A stretch of DNA of 34,015 nucleotides from UBA1756 sp045627805 (GTDB lineage: Bacteria; Bacteroidota; Bacteroidia; Bacteroidales; WCHB1-69), in contig JAZQOJ010000026.1 of assembly GCA_045627805.1 (NCBI GenBank), positions 1-34,015 on the forward strand, read 5' to 3'. Under the pieces are notes generated by a model. It was given only the letters and a program-made list of their open reading frames with translations. It did no database searches and was not told the DNA's origin. Both the position numbers and the translations under genes were made by a program. Numbering within the stretch: position 1 is the stretch's first letter; each line of letters begins with the position of its first letter. Below are positions 1-5,447 of this stretch, piece after piece.

Positions 1-1
1 A

Positions 2-199
2 CAAGAAGGAGGAAAAGACACGAAGTGGCTTAACATAAAGGAGGAAGAAAAGAAGCGCAGCTTCTTAACTGATGAGAACAACGAGAATGAATGGATTTGC
101 CATCATATTTCCGATTCCGACTTGAAAAGTCGTAAGTCAAATGTCGCAAGCAGCCATTACAGCAGAAAAAAAAAACGGCTGACAAAGTTGAGTAAATAA
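2..199 (+). CDS. 3' end of an unknown gene, cut by the window edge
   Basis: The frame starting at base 2 is open for 65 codons to a TAA at 197-199 and has no start inside the window, so this would be the C-terminal tail of a longer protein. The visible tail is hydrophilic, rich in Lys, Glu, Asp and Asn, and ends in a strongly basic stretch (SRKKKRLTKLSK). A 10-A run at 166-175 lies inside it. The next gene starts 15 bases after the stop on the same strand, so the two may be co-transcribed. I do not recognise the family. The fragment is short and could be a chance open frame; a flanking contig would settle it. Confidence 0.45.
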   Translation, partial: QEGGKDTKWLNIKEEEKKRSFLTDENNENEWICHHISDSDLKSRKSNVASSHYSRKKKRLTKLSK

Positions 200-214
200 G
201 TTCCGAATTTTGAA

Positions 215-661
215 ATGAAAAAGTTGATTTACATAACAATACAATGCACTTGGGGAATTCTGCAGAATGTGGTCGGCGGGTTGCTTTTCCTGCTCAACAT
301 CCGGCACCGCCACTTTTTCTTCAAAGGCGCCGTGGCAACGTACTGGTCGTGCGATTACAGTTTGGGCTGCGGAATGTTCATTTTTCTTAGCGACCACTAC
401 GCTTCCAATCTGTCAAACGCCTACAACCGCAAACTGCACGACGACCTTCTGGCTCACGAATACGGCCACACCTTGCAGTCAATTGTTCTCGGACCGCTAT
501 TTCTGCCTGTCATCGGACTGCCATCACTGGTTTGGGCCGCCTGCTTCCAAAAATGGAGGCAGCGCAACAACGTCTCCTATTATGGGCTTTATTGCGAAAA
601 ATGGGCCAATATCTGGGGCGACAAGGTGTGTGGGAATGTGCGTCGGCAAAATAAAAAGTAG
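215..661 (+). CDS. small membrane protein with an HEYGH zinc-metallopeptidase-type motif
   Basis: This 148-residue protein begins with a hydrophobic segment (about residues 4-27). It carries H-E-Y-G-H at residues 81-85, directly followed by a second hydrophobic stretch (about 87-110, ending LPSLVWA). The HExxH motif is the usual zinc-binding helix of metallopeptidases, here lying against or in the membrane. Glu128 in the C-terminal part (YCEKWAN) could be a third ligand, but that is inference. I recall similar small proteins (HEYGHT followed by QS and LGP) in gut Bacteroidota and Firmicutes, without a known function. There is no Shine-Dalgarno site, as is normal for the phylum. The 3' end converges on the WYL regulator with 25 bases between the stop codons; a weak inverted repeat (660-687) fills this gap. 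Confidence 0.75.
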   Translation: MKKLIYITIQCTWGILQNVVGGLLFLLNIRHRHFFFKGAVATYWSCDYSLGCGMFIFLSDHYASNLSNAYNRKLHDDLLAHEYGHTLQSIVLGPLFLPVIGLPSLVWAACFQKWRQRNNVSYYGLYCEKWANIWGDKVCGNVRRQNKK

Positions 662-686
662 CATCGCACCACGAAAAAGCGAATGC

Positions 687-1610
687 TTATCGAGTTGTTT
701 TTTTAGCCGAATAAGTTTGCGACATTCTTTTTATTACGCCCGCAATCTCTTTACGAAGCCATTGTGGTTCAAGTACTTCCAACTCGTCGCGGTTCCAAAG
801 AAGTTCCTGCTGAAAGTCGAAGGTGGGGCGCACGCGCACTGTGAAAATGCTGTGCTCCTCACCACGCTCCACCTCCACTTGCGATGGATGAAGCGGCAAG
901 TCGCGGAGGTAGTTGGCCTGCTGCGCGCTCACCTTCAGTTTCACCGTCTCCACCTTCACGTTCTCATCGTTGATGATGCCGAAAGTGCCATCGAAATACT
1001 CCTCCGGCGAGAAATCGGCGGGATACTCAAACGTGCGGCTCCCCATACGGAACTCACGGATGCGGTCAAGGCAGAAAATCGCATCGCGCTGTCCCGGCCA
1101 AGTACGCCCCACCATATACCAACGTTGCCGAAACAATTTGATACACAGCGGCATAACATATCTGTCGCTTTCGGCATTGCTGGAATAACTGTAATATTTG
1201 ATATGAATAAAACGATTCCGCTTCATCGCCTCAATGATGGGCTGCAAATGGTCGCGGCCGCTCGGAATGTTTTCCAACAGAATCCGGTCTTTAATCGCCT
1301 TGCTTTCGGCCATTGAATTGCAAATCGAGTAGGTGTTCAGCAGCCAACTCTCCACACTTCCGTCTTTCAAAATCTCATCGTTGGCGATGTAATATTGGTA
1401 AGGCGCAATGGGCTCGCACTCAATCTGAATGCCGAATTCGTAGTTGATTTTTTCTTTCCACTTGTGAAAAGTGCGCTTCAGCATCTCCAATCCTCCGCTA
1501 AAATCATCATCGTCAATCCATTTTTCATTCAGTTCTTCAAAAGTGATTTTGCGTGCTTTGCGGATGGTATCTACAATCCAAACAAGTTTTTCAATTTGAT
1601 TTTTTGCCAT
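687..1610 (-). CDS. WYL-domain transcriptional regulator
   Basis: This 307-residue protein has a predicted winged-helix DNA-binding N-terminus (about residues 3-65, including LKRTFHKWKEKI) and a WYL domain (about 120-210) with the name-giving residues Trp164-Tyr165-Met166. The C-terminal extension (about 215-300) resembles the WCX region of such proteins. WYL proteins are one-domain sensors that bind nucleic acid or nucleotide ligands and usually repress or activate neighbouring genes; the target here is unknown. The length is normal for the family. The ATG at 1610 has a -7 box (TATTTTTG, complement of 1631-1638) about 20 bases upstream, which supports this start. The gene stands alone: it is convergent with the HEYGH gene and divergent from the repeat region. 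Confidence 0.85.
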   Translation of the reverse strand: MAKNQIEKLVWIVDTIRKARKITFEELNEKWIDDDDFSGGLEMLKRTFHKWKEKINYEFGIQIECEPIAPYQYYIANDEILKDGSVESWLLNTYSICNSMAESKAIKDRILLENIPSGRDHLQPIIEAMKRNRFIHIKYYSYSSNAESDRYVMPLCIKLFRQRWYMVGRTWPGQRDAIFCLDRIREFRMGSRTFEYPADFSPEEYFDGTFGIINDENVKVETVKLKVSAQQANYLRDLPLHPSQVEVERGEEHSIFTVRVRPTFDFQQELLWNRDELEVLEPQWLRKEIAGVIKRMSQTYSAKKTTR

Positions 1611-1630
1611 AATTCTGTTTTTTTATGCTG

Positions 1631-1638
1631 CAAAAATA
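1631..1638 (-). promoter_or_regulatory. -7 promoter box of the WYL regulator gene
   Basis: The minus strand reads TATTTTTG, a perfect match to the Bacteroidota -7 consensus TAnnTTTG, 20 bases before the ATG. No well-spaced -33 TTTG is visible, which is common in this phylum. Confidence 0.6.
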
Positions 1639-1747
1639 CAACAAACGTATGAAATTTGAGGGCAAGGGTAAAAAATCGGAATTATCCCTTTTAGTCTTGT
1701 TGATTTGTACGCCGAAAAATTTTAGGATCTTCCGATAATGGGAATGA

Positions 1748-1941
1748 TGAGACGTGGAAACGGTGAACATCGGTTAAACGGTTAAATTGGATGAAGGGGC
1801 GAAGGGACGAATGCCGCCTTCGGCGTGATAAAGGAAATGCGCAGGAAATTTCATTCCCGTTGTTCTCTTTATGGAAACAAGTCAACAAAATTAGTATGAA
1901 CCGCTCAAAAAGTGTCAACCAAAATCAGGAAAAGTCACAAC
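1748..1941 (+). repeat. ~190-bp dispersed noncoding repeat, copy 1
   Basis: The unit starts TGAGACGTGGAAACGG and ends AAAAGTCACAAC. It is followed after 2 bases by copy 2 in the same orientation, and a third copy lies at 3672. Within the unit, CGCC-TTC-GGCG forms a small hairpin whose stem is kept in all copies while the loop differs (TTC here, AGT in copy 2). This copy lacks the minisatellite tail. The minus strand holds a TTG-started frame (to residue 36 or more) shared by all copies, but the differences between copies change amino acids, so I treat the unit as noncoding. Confidence 0.9.
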
Positions 1942-1943
1942 TG

Positions 1944-2136
1944 TGAGACGTGGAAACGGTGAACATCGGTTAAACGGTTAATTGGATGAAGGGGCGAAGG
2001 GACGAATGCCGCCAGTGGCGTGACAAAGGAAATGCGCAGGAAGTTTCATTCCCGTTGTTCTCTTTATGGAAACATATCAACAAAATTAGTATGAACCGCT
2101 CAAAAAGTGTCAACCAAAATCAGGAAAAGTCACAAC
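1944..2136 (+). repeat. ~190-bp dispersed noncoding repeat, copy 2
   Basis: Nearly identical to copy 1 over its whole length. Differences include one T fewer at about 1980 and a changed hairpin loop (CGCC-AGT-GGCG). It is directly joined to the minisatellite tail at 2137-2274. The 1728-base offset from here to copy 3 spans the lipoprotein gene. Confidence 0.9.
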
Positions 2137-2274
2137 GTTCTCGTCGTTCTCGTCGTTCTCGTTTCTCAAGTCTCAAGTCCCAAGTCTCAAGTCCCGAGTC
2201 TCAAGTCTCAAGTCCCAAGTCCCAAGTCCTAAGTCTCAAGTCCTAAGTCCCAAGTAACTGCCGTGAACTGACAA
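2137..2274 (+). repeat. minisatellite tail: 9-bp units, then 13 x 7-bp units, then a fixed end
   Basis: Three 9-bp units (GTTCTCGTC, GTTCTCGTC, GTTCTCGTT; 2137-2163) are followed by exactly 13 heptamers at 2164-2254. The heptamer types are TCTCAAG, TCCCAAG, TCCTAAG and one TCCCGAG. A fixed end follows (TAACTGCCGTGAACTGACAA, 2255-2274). Copy 3 has the same order with only two 9-mers and two heptamers, so this tract has expanded or contracted, most simply by replication slippage. Confidence 0.92.
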
Positions 2275-2325
2275 TTCGGGAGTTACGATGTGTTGAGCGG
2301 TAATTCCGCAGTGCGGATAATTCCG

Positions 2326-2369
2326 AAAAAAACTCCCCGCGGCAAAACGCTGCGGGGATTCGGGGAGTT
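2326..2369 (-). terminator. intrinsic terminator of the lipoprotein gene
   Basis: On the minus strand a 9-bp outer stem (2361-2369 with 2331-2339) is followed by a run of T (complement of A at 2326-2332). An alternative inner stem, CCCCGC/GCGGGG (2335-2340 with 2352-2357), uses the same 3' arm, so two mutually exclusive hairpins can form. The element lies about 60 bases after the lipoprotein stop codon. Confidence 0.85.
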
Positions 2370-2430
2370 GTTTCAAAATTAATAGAATCTTTAGGACTGT
2401 TGCGCTAAATCATTAAAAGGTGTCACAACA

Positions 2431-3450
2431 TTAGCGATATTTGCAAAGCATTCGAATATAACGACCACCGGCATCCTCGTTAAGATCGACTTGATCACAG
2501 TACCTATCTTTATAAGTTTCAATTTCACCTGTGCTCTCACTAATCATCGGAACAGCAACAATACCGTCTCCCATAGCTGAAACAGGAATCCTAAAATCAT
2601 AATTTCCCGTATAAATGCACATATTTACGAGTCTATGATTATCGCCAAAGCTTTCCTTGGTGTACATAAGGTAGAGATAAAGACCACCGGCATCTTGGTT
2701 CAGGTCGCCGTTAAGCCCACCTTGACCATAGGTTTCAACTCTATAGTATGTTCTGCCTTTGTATTTAAAGGTGTAGTTCTCGTCCCTTGCAACTGAAGTA
2801 TGAAGAACTATAACATCTGTAATAGGTGACTGAAGATAATTATTATAAGCACCGTGAATGTAAATGTACTTTCCTCCCGCACCCTCATTCAAATCCGCAT
2901 CAATTGCCAAATTATTATAAACATTGGCCTCTTCAAACCAATTGTCCACTTGAATTTTATAAATAAAGCGTGCTTCACTCGACATAGGTATCGTTTCATC
3001 CCATCCGTCATTGTCTACAAGTTCATGCACTTTTAACCAATTACCACCTTGAACCAAAGGAGTGCCCAATTTAGTGGATAATAATTCAGTGCTCTCCTTT
3101 TCGTTTTGCGATTTAAAGAAGCCAACGATGTAAAAGCCCTGCAATTCGGTACTGTTCAATCGCTCTACCACCTGCTGGTTGAGTTCTGAAACCTTTGTTT
3201 TGAGTTCTTCCTCGTCTGTGGCAGTCAATATGAAATTGAGACCGCGGTCCGCATCGAGCACTTCCATATATGTTCTTAATACCGACAAATATTCTTTATT
3301 AAAGGAAGCTGCCATCAATGAATCCTCAGTGTCGGGTGTTTCTTTTTCAACCTTAAAGAACAATGTGTACTCGTTTTCTTTAGGTTTGCACGAAGAGAAT
3401 CCTATGCACAATAACAAGGCAAGGATGGGAAAAAAGATTGATTTTTTCAT
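2431..3450 (-). CDS. lipoprotein with three DLNxxAGGxY beta-prism-like repeats
   Basis: This 339-residue protein begins with a lipoprotein signal peptide; the likely lipid-modified residue is Cys21 (IGFSSC), which predicts an envelope anchor. The first half (about 25-165) contains a Glu/Leu-rich, probably helical region (75-100). The second half has three copies of a D-L-N-x-x-A-G-G-x-Y motif, near residues 186-195, 249-258 and 322-331. I recall this motif from MABP-like beta-prism proteins, where it recurs once per blade; that assignment is from memory. The gene has its own -7 box, no partner in its operon and a strong terminator. It lies between direct copies of the 190-bp repeat. Function unknown; a binding or adhesive surface role is a guess. 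Confidence 0.8.
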   Translation of the reverse strand: MKKSIFFPILALLLCIGFSSCKPKENEYTLFFKVEKETPDTEDSLMAASFNKEYLSVLRTYMEVLDADRGLNFILTATDEEELKTKVSELNQQVVERLNSTELQGFYIVGFFKSQNEKESTELLSTKLGTPLVQGGNWLKVHELVDNDGWDETIPMSSEARFIYKIQVDNWFEEANVYNNLAIDADLNEGAGGKYIYIHGAYNNYLQSPITDVIVLHTSVARDENYTFKYKGRTYYRVETYGQGGLNGDLNQDAGGLYLYLMYTKESFGDNHRLVNMCIYTGNYDFRIPVSAMGDGIVAVPMISESTGEIETYKDRYCDQVDLNEDAGGRYIRMLCKYR

Positions 3451-3545
3451 AAAAATAATTACGGACTCCCAATATTACATATTTCAAACCGTACCTTCGA
3501 ATTTTGCGGAGTCCATTAAACAAAACCCAAAAGTAAACGACGCTG

Positions 3546-3553
3546 CAAAAGTA
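3546..3553 (-). promoter_or_regulatory. -7 promoter box of the lipoprotein gene
   Basis: The minus strand reads TACTTTTG, matching TAnnTTTG, 96 bases before the ATG at 3450. This implies an untranslated leader of roughly 85-90 bases. No clear -33 box at the expected distance. Confidence 0.55.
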
Positions 3554-3671
3554 CGAATTATTTTCTCATTTTCAGCAGTTTATACAAAAAAAAAATGATG
3601 TGTGTGTAAATATTGATATTCAATACAAATGCAGCAATGCTTAGCGCAAGATGTTCGCGTAATGGCAACTG

Positions 3672-3908
3672 TGAGACGTGGAAACGGTGAACATCGGTTA
3701 AACGGTTAATTGGATGAAGGTACAAATGCCGCCTTCGGCGTGATAGAGGAAATGCGCAGAAAATTTCATTCCCGTTGTTCTCTTTATGGAAACAAGTCAA
3801 CAAAATTAGTATGAACCGCTCAAAAAGTGTCAACCAAAATCAGGAAAAGTCACAACGTTCTCGTCGTTCTCGTTTCTCAAGTCCCAAGTAACAGCCGTGA
3901 ACTGACAA
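3672..3908 (+). repeat. ~190-bp dispersed repeat copy 3 with a short minisatellite tail
   Basis: The unit (3672-3856) matches copies 1 and 2 but has an 8-base net deletion near 3722, which shifts any reading frame. The tail (3857-3908) has two 9-mers, two heptamers (TCTCAAG, TCCCAAG) and the same fixed end TAACAGCCGTGAACTGACAA with one base changed. It is preceded by CAACTG, the same junction that joins copies 1 and 2, suggesting that a tandem neighbour was once present. It fills most of the 476-base gap 3451-3926, in which I see no gene. Confidence 0.9.
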
Positions 3909-3926
3909 GTCCTCTTGTCGTATAAG

Positions 3927-4637
3927 CTACTCCTTCATCAGTTTCTCCATTGCCAGCACAACACCGTTTCGTTCCACTCTCAGCAAGTACATCCCAGATG
4001 CCAAGCCACTCATATCCAAAGTGTTGTCTATTGAACACATCTCAGTAGAAAGCACCTTGCGGCCCATCATATCGTACACGCTGATGACAGAAGACGTCAA
4101 CGACATTTCGCCACCGCTGACCGTGCAAACCGATGACACCGGGTTGGGATACACGCGGAAAGACGGCTCCTCGCGCTCCTCGACTGGCAACGGACGGTTC
4201 ACCTGAACACACGCCTCGTTGTTTGCCGAAACAGGATCCGTAGCCGTGCCCTCCAACCGCATTTCAAAACACAAACTGAATGCCGTCATCACATATTGGT
4301 CCATCGCGGCGGCCGTGAACAATGAATGGGGAAACGCAATCGTTCCCTCCTGCCCCGGCAAAATACTCTGCAGTTCAGTACCCGCCACACTTACCGTGCC
4401 GATGGAATCGTAATTGTACTTCACCACAAATATCAATCGGTCGCTCGTCGCAAGCATATCGGGACCATTGTTCTTAAATTGTATGTGCACGTTCAAGTCC
4501 TCATTCGAGGCCAACTGCCAATCATTCAGAACCTGACCCTCTTCATTTACGAAACCAATCAATTCATAATCAACTTGTTGCGCTGACACACAGCCCAAAA
4601 CGAGCATTGCAGCAATGAATACGAAAAATTTTCTCAT
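3927..4637 (-). CDS. small secreted protein with a T9SS type-A sorting domain
   Basis: This 236-residue protein has a signal peptide (residues 1-19, cleavage near CVSA-QQ). A single beta-rich domain (about 22-148; LNVHIQFKNNGPD) resembles CARDB-like Ig folds. The last ~75 residues form a T9SS sorting domain that starts VYPNPVSS (162-169) and contains SVYDMMGRKV and GMYLLRV. T9SS cargo is exported through the outer membrane and usually cleaved and anchored to lipopolysaccharide. Cys16 after VLG could suggest a lipoprotein, but the sorting domain argues for signal peptidase I. It is the last gene of an operon, 12 bases after the SAM-hydrolase-like gene. The function of the mature domain is unknown. 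Confidence 0.85.
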   Translation of the reverse strand: MRKFFVFIAAMLVLGCVSAQQVDYELIGFVNEEGQVLNDWQLASNEDLNVHIQFKNNGPDMLATSDRLIFVVKYNYDSIGTVSVAGTELQSILPGQEGTIAFPHSLFTAAAMDQYVMTAFSLCFEMRLEGTATDPVSANNEACVQVNRPLPVEEREEPSFRVYPNPVSSVCTVSGGEMSLTSSVISVYDMMGRKVLSTEMCSIDNTLDMSGLASGMYLLRVERNGVVLAMEKLMKE

Positions 4638-4649
4638 ACTATAATATTT

Positions 4650-5438
4650 TTATTTGTTTTCAACCTCGTCCTGCTTTCCAGGTGTATAATCAATTTCAAC
4701 ATCCGTGTCGCGCTGCCAATGAGCCAACAGCGACACTCTTCCTCCATACACTGTTACCTCCATCATTCCTAATGAATTAGGAATAAAGTAAGGTTCTTCA
4801 TCCCTAACATAGCGGTCGTGATAGTGCGTAATGTGATTGGAACCCACTCTCGCATCGATTTTGCCTCCACGCACCGCATTTTGGAACATTTCCACCGGAA
4901 TATTCGTCAGAACGTTGTTTTGGGCATCAATATACATAACGTGCCCCGAAATACGGCGCTGGCTCTCGTAATGATTGGCCTCAAACGGTCGTTTTATCCG
5001 GTAATCGCTGTACACTTCCGTACACGTTTCCCACGTCCCCGCCAAACAACTCTCAGCCAGGGCAATCATCTTCGCCCAAAAGCCATTCTCCGTACCCGTG
5101 TACTGATAAATTGTCAAGGGTTCCTCTTTGGAAAAGAACATCAACGACAGCACTTCGGTAGCCGGGCTGATGAAAAAATGGCCGTCTTTCACCGCCAGCA
5201 TAGGTTGATTTTCATAAAAGTCGGTGGCACCCACCAAATCAATATGCACCGTGCCGACCTCAAATCTTTGATAGCAATTTTTCAATAAAAACGACACCGT
5301 ATTCACGTGCATCACCTCAATGTTGTGAGTCAAGTCAAAAAGGGTCGCTTCTGGAATACGCGACAGCAGTTGTCCCTTGAACATTGCCAGATAGGGATCC
5401 TGCATTTGCCAATCGCTAATCAATGTGATATTCTTCAT
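4650..5438 (-). CDS. SAM hydroxide adenosyltransferase-like (DUF62/fluorinase family) protein
   Basis: This 262-residue protein has the length and layout of the family that hydrolyses S-adenosylmethionine to adenosine and methionine. Visible family positions are SDW and Asp14 (residues 8-14), FDLTH (34-38), GTVHI (62-66), a C-terminal domain starting GHVMYIDAQNNVLTNI (165-180) and NS (221-222). The segment that normally reads DNG before LFSL reads PATEVLSL here (92-99), so a conserved Asp-Asn-Gly is lost. The usual DPGVG segment is also changed, although Bacteroidota members often differ there. Activity is therefore uncertain. It lies 9 bases after the GH3-fusion gene, so the two are very likely co-transcribed. 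Confidence 0.82.
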   Translation of the reverse strand: MKNITLISDWQMQDPYLAMFKGQLLSRIPEATLFDLTHNIEVMHVNTVSFLLKNCYQRFEVGTVHIDLVGATDFYENQPMLAVKDGHFFISPATEVLSLMFFSKEEPLTIYQYTGTENGFWAKMIALAESCLAGTWETCTEVYSDYRIKRPFEANHYESQRRISGHVMYIDAQNNVLTNIPVEMFQNAVRGGKIDARVGSNHITHYHDRYVRDEEPYFIPNSLGMMEVTVYGGRVSLLAHWQRDTDVEIDYTPGKQDEVENK

Positions 5439-5447
5439 AATTCTACG

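Larger units (their letters stand above)
1611..2430. other. 820-bp intergenic region dominated by repeats
   Basis: Between the WYL gene and the lipoprotein gene I see no convincing coding sequence. The stretch holds the WYL promoter, two tandem copies of a ~190-bp repeat (1748-1941 and 1944-2136), a minisatellite tail (2137-2274) and the lipoprotein terminator (2326-2369). Open frames crossing the repeats change length between copies through indels, so they are probably accidental. A TAATTCCG direct repeat (2301-2308 and 2318-2325) flanks a small TCCG/CGGA hairpin. Confidence 0.7.

Noticed and set aside
660..687. Inverted repeat AGCATCGC/GCG(A)ATGCT between the HEYGH and WYL stop codons as a bidirectional terminator
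   Set aside because: The stem has a bulge and a long loop, and the only T run on the plus strand begins 8 bases later inside the WYL gene. Too weak to list as a terminator.
267..1316. 349-codon open frame on the plus strand
   Set aside because: It runs through the HEYGH gene in another frame and antisense through the WYL gene. Both of those have recognisable protein motifs, while this one is low-quality sequence.
1880..1916. TTGACA-16-TACTAAT and TAATTTTG on the minus strand of each repeat as a promoter carried by the repeat
   Set aside because: The -7-like word is present in all copies, but no -33 box is at the right distance and no gene lies downstream in a sensible position. It may be chance in A/T-rich sequence.
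1691..1918. Minus-strand small frame (starting MTLFERFILILL) also found in the other repeat copies
   Set aside because: It starts with TTG, the copies differ mostly by amino-acid-changing substitutions, and an indel shifts the frame after about 36-45 residues. A coding role is not supported, although a short peptide cannot be fully excluded.
1986..2246. Plus-strand 86-codon frame ending in Ser-Gln-Val-rich repeats
   Set aside because: It is the translation of the 190-bp repeat plus the heptamer array; an 8-base net deletion in copy 3 breaks the frame.
2164..2254. Heptamer array considered as a CRISPR-like array
   Set aside because: Units are 7 bases with no spacers; it is a simple minisatellite.
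3904..3919. GACAAG/CTTGTC hairpin after the small T9SS gene as its terminator
   Set aside because: Only a 6-bp stem and no T run on the minus strand; it also overlaps the end of the repeat tail.
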